Assembly: GCF_012911015.1 (NCBI RefSeq) | Contig: NZ_WVVV01000001.1 | Span: forward strand, 186,001-250,000 | Origin: Chelativorans sp. ZYF759 | Lineage (GTDB): Bacteria > Pseudomonadota > Alphaproteobacteria > Rhizobiales > Rhizobiaceae | DNA: 64,000 nucleotides | Direction of reading: 5' to 3' | Shown here: positions 1 through 9,510 of the stretch, in pieces | Layout of the letters: each line of letters opens with the position of its first letter | Numbering within the stretch: position 1 is the stretch's first letter | Program-made: the position numbers and the translations under genes | The notes under the pieces: generated by a model | Databases searched by the model: none | The model's input: only the letters and a program-made list of their open reading frames with translations | What the model was told of the DNA's origin: nothing

Positions 1-86
1 CGGTCTCGACCGGGCTGCCCTTCGCCATCGTCCTGCTGCTTGCCTGCTATGCGCTGATACGTGGATTGATGAGCGAACCGCGCTGA
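1..86 (+). CDS. BCCT-family transporter, C-terminal end only
   Basis: Only the last 27 codons are in the window, read in the frame that begins at base 3 and ends with TGA at 84-86. The peptide contains STGLPFAIVLLLACYALIRG followed by a short polar tail. This resembles the last membrane helix and exit of BCCT (betaine/choline/carnitine) secondary transporters, where a conserved LPF precedes the final helix. The substrate cannot be judged from this fragment. Another multi-pass transporter is possible, since the call rests on about 20 residues. Confidence 0.5.
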   Translation, partial: VSTGLPFAIVLLLACYALIRGLMSEPR

Positions 87-236
87 ACGCACGCAATTGT
101 CGAAGGACGCGTATGGGGCGTGGCGGGGCCATCTGCCGCGCCCCATGCGCTTTTGACGGGCAAGCGCCGTCTTGCTGTAGGTCAATTCACCAATCCGTGG
201 TAGCCGAACCCTGCATCAAGCGAAGGAGAACAAGCC

Positions 237-467
237 GTGAGCGAGCCGACCGTGACCGAGGCAATCGACAACATCTACGCGTCGCTCCAAGCGGACAATG
301 CCGACATCGACGAGCACATAGCGGCACTCAAGCTGGCAATGGCGCGGGAGGGCATCAAGGAAGCCGTCTTCGATCCCGCCAAGCTGGCGCAAAGCAACCG
401 GTCCGGGCGCAAGATGATGCAGGCCTATTTTCGGCAGCGCGGTGTCGCCGTGAAATTTTCGACGTAG
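237..467 (+). CDS. Small conserved-looking hypothetical protein (76 aa)
   Basis: A GTG start at 237 lies 8 bases after a good ribosome binding site (AAGGAG near 222-227). The product is soluble and predicted mostly helical: an acidic N-terminal half (EAIDNIYASLQADNADIDEHIAAL) and a basic C-terminal half (NRSGRKMMQAYFRQRGV). There is no signal peptide or membrane segment. The charge split and length suggest a small nucleic-acid- or protein-binding factor, but I do not recognise the family and assign no function. It lies between the transporter end and ndvB on the same strand; about 330 bases separate it from ndvB. Confidence 0.6.
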   Translation: MSEPTVTEAIDNIYASLQADNADIDEHIAALKLAMAREGIKEAVFDPAKLAQSNRSGRKMMQAYFRQRGVAVKFST

Positions 468-801
468 CGGGATCGCGGCGGCATGCAGCTAGTGTTGTGA
501 ACCCGCTGCTGGGTCCCCGTCTAGTTTGGCCGAAAGCGGATATGGAAGGCATCACTCCGATTTCGCATATGCCTGCGCTGGATCACCGTTGGCTTCGTGA
601 CCACGACGCATGCCCGAACGTAGTTCAATTTCACGCCCATTGACACGCCTATCCTCCGGGCGTTCTTTCGCACTGCAAAAATACGTGTCTGGTTGAAGCG
701 GCGCCGATCGCCTTTGCTTGGAACCGATCTTGCTTCAATCGACTTTAGCGGGGTTGCGGACGCTCCCGCCTGTGACAGTCCAATCGAGGATTTTTGAACA
801 T

Positions 802-3800
802 ATGGACGTTCGCGCCAGCTATGGGTCAGTGTCGGAGAAAGCGAAGCTCTATTACGCTGACGAACAGCCCATCCGCGAATCTTACGCGAGCCAGGATGAA
901 CTGAGGATCATCGGCGCCGCGCTTGCGCGCGGCTCTGTTGACCTTCCCGCCACGCTGTCCGGCTTCAACCCGCGCGCCAGATCCGGTGAGAACGGTGATC
1001 GGATCAGGAGAATCGCCCGCATGCTGGGCGATGCCCAGGAGGCGGGAGAGGCGATCACACCGGCCGCGGAGTGGCTCCTCGACAACGCCTACCTGATTGA
1101 TGAGGCAATTGCCGAAACCCGCCGCGACCTGCCGAACCGATTCTACGGGGAACTGCCCCGGATAGAAGGCAGCACTGTTCCGCGCACGCTCGCCATTGCC
1201 TGGCTCTACGTCGCCCATAGCGATAGCGCTGTTTCAGAAGAGGGCTTCCGCTCGCTCATCGAGGGCTTCCAGCACGTCCATCCGCTGCAGATTGGCGAAT
1301 TGTGGGCTCTGCCGTCGCTCCTGCGGTGCGTACTGATCGAAAATCTTCGCCGGCTGGCGGTCCGCATCGAGCGCGCGCGCGAAATGCGGCTGCTTGCCAA
1401 CCGTCTCGCCGACAAGATCGCAGCGACGCCCGACGGCAGCGACATCGTTATCCTGGAACAGCATGCCGCGAATGCCGCCGATCCGACTTTCGCAACGCAA
1501 CTCCTTCATCGGCTGAGGGAAGGGTCGCAGTTTTCCAGCCAGGCGCTCGCGTGGCTGGAACGCGCTCTCGAAGAAGTCGGACTGGATGCGGAGGAGGCCA
1601 TCCTGGCCGAGCACGCCAGCCTGTCCGGCGGCAATGTGACCACCGGCAATATCATCAAGGGCCTTAGGCGGATCGACGACATAGATTGGACCGAATGGTT
1701 CGAATCTGTGAGCCTCGTCGACCGGCTGCTCCGCGAAAAGACTGATTTCGAGGCTCTCGACTTCCCTTCGAGGGATGCTTATCGCCGCGCCATAGAAAGG
1801 CTGGCCAAGCGATCCGGCCGGGCCGAGTACGATGTCACGCACACGGCGATCGAGGCAGCGATTAAATCCCACGAACTGTCCGATGACAGCGGCGAGGTCG
1901 ACGCGGGATGCGTGCTCGTCGGCCCCGAAAGCCGATCGTTCGAGGTCGCTATCGGCTATCGTCCGACCTTGGCGGAAAGGGTGTATCGCTTCTACCGCAT
2001 GACGGGTTGGGTAGGCGTGGTGGCACCGGTCTCGATCCTGACCTTCGTTCTCGTGGCCGCTGCCGCGGTAGCGCTTGGGGATTACGGCATTGCCGCCGGC
2101 GCCATCGCCATTCTGTGCGGCCTGTTCATTCTGCCCGCCAGCGAAGCGGCGCTAGGTTTGTTCAACACGCTGGTTTCCCTGCTCGTCAAGCCGACGCGCC
2201 TGATCGGCTACGAGTACAAGACCGGCATCCCAGATTGCGCACGTACCCTCGTCGTCGTTCCCACGTTGATTGGCAGCCGTGACGACGTGGAAGAGGCGGT
2301 TCACAATCTGGAAGTGCACTATCTCTCCAACCAGACGGGCGCGCTTCACTTCGCCGTCCTTTCCGACTGGTCCGACAGCCAGGTCGAACAAACCGATGCC
2401 GACCTCGAAATCCTGGACTACGCGCGCGAACAGATTGCAGCGCTCAATGCACGCCATCCGTCCCCGGGCCTGGCCCGCTTCTACCTGCTCCACCGGCATC
2501 GGCTGTACAACGCCGCGGAAGGCTGCTGGATGGGCTGGGAGCGAAAGCGCGGCAAGCTGCACGAACTCAACACGTTGCTGCGTGGCGACAAGGACACGAC
2601 CTTCTTCGCGCCATCCTCGCCCCTACCAGACGATGTTCAGCATGTCCTGACCCTTGATGCCGACACGCGAATGACGCGGGATGCTGTCACACGGCTCGTC
2701 GGCAAGATGCGCCATCCGCTCAATCGCCCGCGAATTGACCGCCAGACCGGGCGCTGCATCGCTGGTTATGCGGTCCTGCAACCGCGCGTCACACCGTCGC
2801 TCACGACCGGCCATGAGGCCTCCTTCTTCCAGCGCGTATTTTCCGCCAACCGCGGCATTGATCCTTACGTATTTGCGGTCTCCGACGTCTATCAGGACCT
2901 GTTTGGCGAGGGGAGTTTCACGGGCAAGGGGCTCTATCACATCGATGCGATGGAGTTGGCGCTGGCCGGGCGGATTCCCGAAAACACTGTCCTCAGCCAT
3001 GATCTCCTGGAAGGTGCATACGCGAATGCGGCGCTGGTAACGGACGTCGAACTGATCGAGGACTATCCCACGAGCTATCTGGTCGATTCCTCGCGCCAGC
3101 ATCGGTGGGCGCGGGGCGACTGGCAATTGCTGCCCTTTGTCCTGAAGCCGTCTTCCGGCTTGCCGGGTCTTTCGCGCTGGAAGATGCTCGACAATCTTCG
3201 GCGCTCGCTGATACCGATCGTGTGGACTGCGGCCTCGATTGCGGGATGGGCACTGTTGCCGTTGGAACTGGCCGGGCAGTGGCAGGCGCTGCTGGTCCTC
3301 AGCCTTTTCCTGGCGCTCACATTCGGTCTGATCGACTCCCTCCTGCCGCGCGACCGCGATACAACCCTGAAGAGCCATGGATCCGCCTTCTTCCGGGATG
3401 CAGCCTTTGCCAGCGCGCAAGTCGCGCTGAAGGTCCTGCTCATGGCGCACGTGGCGTGGTCGATGGCCGACGCATTGGTCAGAACGCTCTACCGCTTGAT
3501 GGTCAGCCGCCGAAACCTGCTTGAATGGCGCACGGCCTCTCAGGTCGCTCGGTCGGACAGCCAGTCGATCGCGGGGCATCTTCGTCTGATGTGGGGTGCT
3601 CCGGTCATCGCGGTCATCTCACTTGCGCTGCCGCTGGCGCTCGGCTCGTCAGGCGTCGTTCTGGCTGCCGCCTTTGCGCTGATGTGGGGCGCTTCTCCGG
3701 TGCTGGCCTGGCTGGTGAGCCGCTCCGCGGAGACGGAGGATCGGCTGCATGTCCGACCTTCCGACCTACTGAGGTTGCGCCGGATTGCCAGACGCACCTG

Positions 3801-6800
3801 GCTCTATTTCGAGAGTTTTGTCACCGAGGAGCACAACATGCTCCCACCGGACAATTTCCAGGAAACGCCGTCGCCCGTGGTTGCGTCGCGCACGTCCCCT
3901 ACGAATATCGGTCTCTATCTGCTTTCAGTCATCTCGGCCCGCGACTTCGGCTGGATCAGCTTGACCGAAACCATCGATAGGCTCGAGCGAACGCTTTCCA
4001 CCGTCGACAAGTTGGAGCGCCATCGCGGTCATCTGTACAACTGGTATGACACGCGCTCTCTGATGCCGCTCCATCCCATCTACATCTCGACCGTCGACAG
4101 CGGCAATCTTGCCGGCCATCTCATCGCGATCGCGTCGACCTGCCGCATTTGGGCGGAGGCCCCGGCGGCCAACATCCAGGGCGACTACGAAGGCATCATC
4201 GACGTCGCTTCCGTGCTCCAGGAGTGCCTGGAAGCGATGCCCGACGACCGCCGCGCGCTTCGCCCGCTGCGCCAGAGAATGGCCGAGCGCATCGGTGGAA
4301 TGTACCGCTCCGTCGACGTGATCAGAAATGAGCCGGAAACGGCCGCCATCCGCACGATCAACCTGTCCGTGCTGGCCGGCGACATCCGCAAGCTTGCGCG
4401 GGCCCTGGACGACGAGATCGGCTCCACCGAAAGCAGCACGCTTCTGGTGTGGGCGGGACGGCTGGAAAAGGTCTGCGAGGCCCATCTGGCGGACGCGCAC
4501 CTTGCCCAGGACGGGGTAGGAAGGTTGCGGGAACGCCTGCTGGCCCTGAGCAGCCGCGCGCGTCTCTTCGCCTTCGAGATGGACTTTTCATTTCTCCTCA
4601 GACAGGACCGAAAGCTGCTGTCGATCGGATATCGGGTGGACGAGCGTCAGCTCGACGAGGCCTGCTACGACCTGCTCGCCTCCGAAGCGCGGCTTGCGAG
4701 CATGTTCGCCATCGCCAAGGGCGACGTTCCGACGACGCACTGGTTCAGGCTCGGCAGGCCCGTTACGCAGATCGGTTTTTCAGCAGCGCTCGTCTCCTGG
4801 TCGGGCTCGATGTTCGAATATCTGATGCCCCCCCTCGTCATGAAAGAGCCGCTCGGGAGCATCCTGAACCAGACCAGCCAGCAAGTGATACGCAAGCAGA
4901 TCAGCTATGCGGCAACCAAGGGCGTTCCCTGGGGCATATCGGAAGCTGCCTACAATGCGCGCGACCGTGAGATGACCTACCAGTACACCAATTTCGGTGT
5001 GCCGGGACTCGGCCTCAAACGCGGTCTGTCGCACGACACCGTCATCGCTCCCTATGCGAGCCTGCTCGCCGCTCAGTTCCAGCCAGAGCTGGCGGTTCGC
5101 AATCTCGAACGTCTCGAGAAACTGGGCGCGTCTGGACATTACGGCTTTCACGACGCGGTGGACTATACGCCGGGTCGGGTGCCGGAGGGGAAGGACGGCG
5201 CCATAGTGCGCAATTACATGGCTCATCATCACGGCATGTCCATCGTGGCGGTGGCCAATGTGGTCTTCGAGGGCCGCATGCGCGAGCGCTTCCATGCCGA
5301 TCCCGTCATCGAGGCCGCGGAACTGCTGCTTCAGGAAAAGGCGCCGCGGACGGTGCCGGCCATGCCAATTCGCAGTGACAGCGGCGAGAAACCGAAGCCG
5401 GCCTTCGTGGACGACCGACCGGACTTCCGCCATGTCTCCGATCCCCTGCATGGCCCCCGTGCGGTCAGCGTGATGTCGAACGGGCACTACAACATAATGG
5501 TTACCTCGACGGGGACCGGCTACAGCCGGGCCGACCAGGTGGCCGTGACGCGCTGGAACGGGGATCCCACCGAAGACAGGACGGGAACCTTCATCTTCAT
5601 CAAGGATCCTGCAGCCGGCGACTGGTGGTCTGCGACGGCAGAGCCCAGGCGGGCGCCCGGAGAGAAAAGCACCGCCTTGTTCTATGATGACAAGGCATGC
5701 TTCACCAAGGCCATCGGCACCTTGCGATCGGAAGTGGAATGCGTCGTCCTCACCGAAGGAAACGGCGAGGTAAGGCGGATAACGCTGTGGAACGATGCCG
5801 ACGAGGACAGGCATCTCGAGGTGACCTCCTTTGCCGAAATCGCGCTCAATCATGAGGCCAGCGACATCGCTCATCCGGCCTTCTCGAAGATGTTCGTGAA
5901 AACGGAGATCGGCGCCGACGGTTCGGTGATCTACGCCACGAGGCGGCGGCGTTCCGATAGCGATCCATCGATCGCGATGGCGCATTTTGTCACCGGCGGG
6001 CCGGGCGTGGCCCGCACCTTCGAGGCGGAAACCGACCGCCGCGCCTTTATCGGCCGGGGTCGATCGATTGCCGATGCGTGCGCATTCGACAAGGGCGCGC
6101 GCCTTTCGGGAACGGACGGCTTCGTGCTCGATCCGATCATGGCGCTGCGCTGCACGGTGCGCGTTCCGGCCCGCAAGAAGGTCTCGCTGGCATTCTGGAC
6201 TGTCGTGGCGGCAAACCGAGACGACATCGAGAGCGAGGCCGCCAGGCACATGCACAACGAGGCTTTCCAGCGCCAGGCAATGCTGGCCTGGACACGCTCG
6301 CAGGTCCAGACACGCCACGTCGGGCTGAGCCTGACCGAAGCCGCCGGCGTCCAGAGGCTCGCGCGATTCCTGCTGTTTCCCGACCCGGCTCTTCGCGTGC
6401 CGGCGGCGACACTCGCCACAACGCTAGGCCGACAGTCTGAGCTCTGGCCGATGGCCATATCGGGCGACTTCCCCATCCTTGCCCTGCGCATCGCAGACGT
6501 GGCTGACCTCGAAATCGTGTCGACTGCCCTGAGAATGCAGGAATATCTGCGCGCGCGCGGCCTCCTCGCGGACCTGGTGATCGTCAATGAGCAGGCATCC
6601 TCCTACGTTCAGGATCTGCAGAACACGATCGAGCTCCTGTGCGACAATGCCCGTCACCGCGGGCGGGAACTGGGGCCGCGGCAGCACATCTTCGCCGTGC
6701 GCCGCGACCTCATGGACGGGCCGTCCTATCGCACGCTCATCGCTTCGGCCCGGATCGTGCTGCACACACACAATGGCACGGTGCTCGACCAGATCGAACG

Positions 6801-9303
6801 CGCGGCGGCGATCGAGGAAATCGAGCGCGCGGCCGAGGAAGAAGCACCCCCCAACGGGGCTGCAACGCTGATCAAGGTTTCGCAACCATCGGCCGATCCG
6901 GACGGCGAGGATCTGGCCTTCTGGAACGGCTACGGCGGTTTTGCCGATTCCGGGCGCGAATATGTCGTCCGGCTCGCCGGCAGCACGGTCACTCCCCATC
7001 CCTGGATCAACGTGATCGCCAATCGCGAATTCGGGTTTCATACCTCCGCCGAAGGGGCCTCGTTCACCTGGAGCCGCAACAGCCGGGACTTCCAGTTGAC
7101 GCCCTGGACGAACGATCCGGTTTCGAACCGTCCGGGCGAGGCGTTCTACGTCAACGACCTCGACAGCGGCGCGGCGTTCTCACCGCTTTCCTGCGTTCTG
7201 CGCGACAATTCCATAGTCTATGAGGCACGCCACGAGCGCGGCATCTCGCGTTTCATCGCTACGAAGGACCATCTCCACATGGAGCTGGCGCAGCTGGTGG
7301 ACCCCGTCGATCCGGTCAAGGTGCAGCGCCTCGCCCTGCGCAATGACGGCAAGGTTCGTCGGAGGCTGCGGGTCTACGGATATGTCGAATGGTCGCTTGG
7401 CAACAACCGCGCCAAATCCGCGGCACATATCGTGCCCGGTTACGACCCTGCCACCCGTATCCTGACGGCACAAAATCCCTACAATCTCGACTTCGGCGAC
7501 CGGGTCGCGTTTTTCGCCTGCGATGCGGCTGTCCAGTCTCACACATGCGATCGTGCACAGTTCCTCGGGCAGGGATGTGCCACCACCGCGCCTCAGGCGG
7601 TATACGAAGGAACGCCGCTTTCCGGCTCTGCCGACATCGGCAAGGACCCTTGCGCCGCAATCGCCGCCGACATCGAGCTTGCACCCGGACAGACGGCATT
7701 CATCCACTACGTGTTGGGCGATGCAGGCTCACCCGACGAAGCGAAGTCGCTGGCGCAAGCCCATCTTGCGAGCGATTTTGCCGATCGCGTCGCCCGCACG
7801 CGCGAGGATTGGGAGGAGTTCGGCAGCGCGCTTCAGGTGCAGACGCCTGATCCGGCTTTCGATGCCATGGTCAATGTGTGGCTGCCCTATCAGAGCCTCA
7901 CCTGCCGGATCCGCGCCAGGTCGGCCTTCTACCAGGCCAGCGGCGCGTTCGGCTTCCGCGACCAGCTGCAGGACACCCTGTCGCTGCTGCTGCATGATCC
8001 ATCGCTCGCGCGCGAACAGATCATCAATGCGGCATCTCGTCAGTTCACGGGCGGCGACGTCCAGCATTGGTGGCTGCCGGGCTCGGGTGCCGGCGTGCGC
8101 ACGACGATCTCCGACGACGTGGTCTGGCTGGCATATGGGGTCCATCAATATGTCTCGGTGACGGGCGATCGCGACGGGCTCGATGCGCAGGTTCCCTTCA
8201 TCGAAGGACCGGAGCTCGAGGACGGGCAGCACGACGCGTATTTCACCCCGGCGCAATCCGGCGAGACCGCGAGTCTCTACGAGCACTGCGCGCGCGCGCT
8301 CGATCTGGCGGTGAGCAGAACCAGCCCGAATGGGCTGCCTCTGATGCTGGGCGGGGACTGGAACGACGGCATGAACGGCGTCGGCAAGGAAGGGCGCGGC
8401 GAGAGCGTTTGGCTGGGCTGGTTCCTTCTCAAGACGCTGCAGGACTTTCTGCCTTTCGCGCGCGACCGCGGCGACGAAGGGCGCGTGGCCGCCTGGACCT
8501 CCCATGTGCAGCGACTGAAAGAAGCGCTCGAAACCCACGCCTGGGACGGGGCCTGGTATCGGCGCGGAAGCTTCGACGACGGAACGCCGCTCGGCTCTTC
8601 GCAGTCGGATGAATGCCAGATCGACTCGATCGCGCAGTCCTGGGCGGTTTTGTCGGGTGCGGCCGACCCCGAACGAGCCGATCAGGCGGTCGGCAATGCG
8701 GTCAGGCTTCTCGTCGACGACAAGCTCCAGATCGCCCGGCTGTTCACGCCGCCTTTCGAACGCACGAACAAGGATCCGGGCTACATCAAGTCCTATCCCC
8801 CGGGCGTGCGCGAGAACGGTGGCCAATATACCCATGCCTCGACCTGGCTGGTATTCGCCCTGACCGCCCTCGGCCGGCCGGAAGATGCATGGCGGGTTTT
8901 CTGCATGCTCAACCCCGTCAACCATGCACTGGACGCCGAAGCGGCGCGCCGATACCGGGTGGAACCCTATGCGGTAGCGGCCGACATCTATTCCGAAGGC
9001 GACAAGGCCGGGCGCGGCGGCTGGACCTGGTACACCGGATCGGCGGGCTGGCTGTACAGGGCCGGCGTCGAAGCCATACTGGGCATTCGCAAGGAGGGCA
9101 CGCAGCTCCATGTGAACCCCTGTCTCCCTGCCGAATGGCCGGGCTTCACAGCGACCTTACGGTTCGGAGCGGCCACCTACACGATCGTTGTGGAGCGGGC
9201 CGAGGGCGCCGTGACAGGCGGCGGAGAGCTGGCGGGACGATCGGTCACTCTCGCGGAGAGTGGGGAACATACGCTCCGCATCGTGGTTGGAAGCGACGTC
9301 TGA
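802..9303 (+). CDS. ndvB: Cyclic beta-1,2-glucan synthase NdvB/ChvB
   Basis: Giant inner-membrane enzyme that makes cyclic beta-1,2-glucan from UDP-glucose. From the ATG at 802 it is 2833 aa, the usual NdvB length. A TTG at 718 would add 28 residues but has no clear RBS, whereas GAGGA precedes 802. Order: N-terminal cytosolic part; membrane helices about 402-463; GT84 family-2-like transferase with LTLDADTR (about 619-621), SHDLLEGA (about 732) and QHRWARGDW (766-774); more helices about 806-973; a glucoamylase-like region (about 1327-1494, SWSGSMFEYLMP and YMAHHHGMS); and a C-terminal GH94 phosphorylase domain with GDWNDGMN, probable catalytic Asp 2522, which sets ring size in characterised synthases. 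All expected catalytic motifs are intact. ndvA follows 207 bases downstream. Confidence 0.96.
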   Translation: MDVRASYGSVSEKAKLYYADEQPIRESYASQDELRIIGAALARGSVDLPATLSGFNPRARSGENGDRIRRIARMLGDAQEAGEAITPAAEWLLDNAYLIDEAIAETRRDLPNRFYGELPRIEGSTVPRTLAIAWLYVAHSDSAVSEEGFRSLIEGFQHVHPLQIGELWALPSLLRCVLIENLRRLAVRIERAREMRLLANRLADKIAATPDGSDIVILEQHAANAADPTFATQLLHRLREGSQFSSQALAWLERALEEVGLDAEEAILAEHASLSGGNVTTGNIIKGLRRIDDIDWTEWFESVSLVDRLLREKTDFEALDFPSRDAYRRAIERLAKRSGRAEYDVTHTAIEAAIKSHELSDDSGEVDAGCVLVGPESRSFEVAIGYRPTLAERVYRFYRMTGWVGVVAPVSILTFVLVAAAAVALGDYGIAAGAIAILCGLFILPASEAALGLFNTLVSLLVKPTRLIGYEYKTGIPDCARTLVVVPTLIGSRDDVEEAVHNLEVHYLSNQTGALHFAVLSDWSDSQVEQTDADLEILDYAREQIAALNARHPSPGLARFYLLHRHRLYNAAEGCWMGWERKRGKLHELNTLLRGDKDTTFFAPSSPLPDDVQHVLTLDADTRMTRDAVTRLVGKMRHPLNRPRIDRQTGRCIAGYAVLQPRVTPSLTTGHEASFFQRVFSANRGIDPYVFAVSDVYQDLFGEGSFTGKGLYHIDAMELALAGRIPENTVLSHDLLEGAYANAALVTDVELIEDYPTSYLVDSSRQHRWARGDWQLLPFVLKPSSGLPGLSRWKMLDNLRRSLIPIVWTAASIAGWALLPLELAGQWQALLVLSLFLALTFGLIDSLLPRDRDTTLKSHGSAFFRDAAFASAQVALKVLLMAHVAWSMADALVRTLYRLMVSRRNLLEWRTASQVARSDSQSIAGHLRLMWGAPVIAVISLALPLALGSSGVVLAAAFALMWGASPVLAWLVSRSAETEDRLHVRPSDLLRLRRIARRTWLYFESFVTEEHNMLPPDNFQETPSPVVASRTSPTNIGLYLLSVISARDFGWISLTETIDRLERTLSTVDKLERHRGHLYNWYDTRSLMPLHPIYISTVDSGNLAGHLIAIASTCRIWAEAPAANIQGDYEGIIDVASVLQECLEAMPDDRRALRPLRQRMAERIGGMYRSVDVIRNEPETAAIRTINLSVLAGDIRKLARALDDEIGSTESSTLLVWAGRLEKVCEAHLADAHLAQDGVGRLRERLLALSSRARLFAFEMDFSFLLRQDRKLLSIGYRVDERQLDEACYDLLASEARLASMFAIAKGDVPTTHWFRLGRPVTQIGFSAALVSWSGSMFEYLMPPLVMKEPLGSILNQTSQQVIRKQISYAATKGVPWGISEAAYNARDREMTYQYTNFGVPGLGLKRGLSHDTVIAPYASLLAAQFQPELAVRNLERLEKLGASGHYGFHDAVDYTPGRVPEGKDGAIVRNYMAHHHGMSIVAVANVVFEGRMRERFHADPVIEAAELLLQEKAPRTVPAMPIRSDSGEKPKPAFVDDRPDFRHVSDPLHGPRAVSVMSNGHYNIMVTSTGTGYSRADQVAVTRWNGDPTEDRTGTFIFIKDPAAGDWWSATAEPRRAPGEKSTALFYDDKACFTKAIGTLRSEVECVVLTEGNGEVRRITLWNDADEDRHLEVTSFAEIALNHEASDIAHPAFSKMFVKTEIGADGSVIYATRRRRSDSDPSIAMAHFVTGGPGVARTFEAETDRRAFIGRGRSIADACAFDKGARLSGTDGFVLDPIMALRCTVRVPARKKVSLAFWTVVAANRDDIESEAARHMHNEAFQRQAMLAWTRSQVQTRHVGLSLTEAAGVQRLARFLLFPDPALRVPAATLATTLGRQSELWPMAISGDFPILALRIADVADLEIVSTALRMQEYLRARGLLADLVIVNEQASSYVQDLQNTIELLCDNARHRGRELGPRQHIFAVRRDLMDGPSYRTLIASARIVLHTHNGTVLDQIERAAAIEEIERAAEEEAPPNGAATLIKVSQPSADPDGEDLAFWNGYGGFADSGREYVVRLAGSTVTPHPWINVIANREFGFHTSAEGASFTWSRNSRDFQLTPWTNDPVSNRPGEAFYVNDLDSGAAFSPLSCVLRDNSIVYEARHERGISRFIATKDHLHMELAQLVDPVDPVKVQRLALRNDGKVRRRLRVYGYVEWSLGNNRAKSAAHIVPGYDPATRILTAQNPYNLDFGDRVAFFACDAAVQSHTCDRAQFLGQGCATTAPQAVYEGTPLSGSADIGKDPCAAIAADIELAPGQTAFIHYVLGDAGSPDEAKSLAQAHLASDFADRVARTREDWEEFGSALQVQTPDPAFDAMVNVWLPYQSLTCRIRARSAFYQASGAFGFRDQLQDTLSLLLHDPSLAREQIINAASRQFTGGDVQHWWLPGSGAGVRTTISDDVVWLAYGVHQYVSVTGDRDGLDAQVPFIEGPELEDGQHDAYFTPAQSGETASLYEHCARALDLAVSRTSPNGLPLMLGGDWNDGMNGVGKEGRGESVWLGWFLLKTLQDFLPFARDRGDEGRVAAWTSHVQRLKEALETHAWDGAWYRRGSFDDGTPLGSSQSDECQIDSIAQSWAVLSGAADPERADQAVGNAVRLLVDDKLQIARLFTPPFERTNKDPGYIKSYPPGVRENGGQYTHASTWLVFALTALGRPEDAWRVFCMLNPVNHALDAEAARRYRVEPYAVAADIYSEGDKAGRGGWTWYTGSAGWLYRAGVEAILGIRKEGTQLHVNPCLPAEWPGFTATLRFGAATYTIVVERAEGAVTGGGELAGRSVTLAESGEHTLRIVVGSDV

Positions 9304-9457
9304 TCACGGACCAGATTCCCGCGGGTTGGGGATCTGCCGGACCACTCGACTGGCTTGTGCAAGGTCCGCTCACCCACATCACGCTAGGTAACAACGCGTT
9401 GCCGAGTTTTTGCGCCCTATGCGCAACCTCCTGGATACTTGCCTGTTTATGTGCAGT

Positions 9458-9477
9458 GCAGCGGCAGAGCCCGCTGC
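9458..9477 (+). other. Hairpin in the ndvB-ndvA spacer
   Basis: GCAGCGG (9458-9464) and CCGCTGC (9471-9477) form a 7-bp stem with a 6-nt loop. It is flanked by two copies of GCAGTGCA (9453-9460 and 9484-9491). It sits 34 bases upstream of the chosen ndvA start and may modulate transcription or translation between the two genes. No T-run follows, so it is not a typical terminator. Confidence 0.35.
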
Positions 9478-9510
9478 CATCTTGCAGTGCAATATACGAA
9501 GGAACTGCCG

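Noticed and set aside
4780-6318. Minus-strand 512-codon frame inside ndvB
   Set aside because: Antisense to the intact glucoamylase-like region of NdvB; composition typical of a shadow frame.
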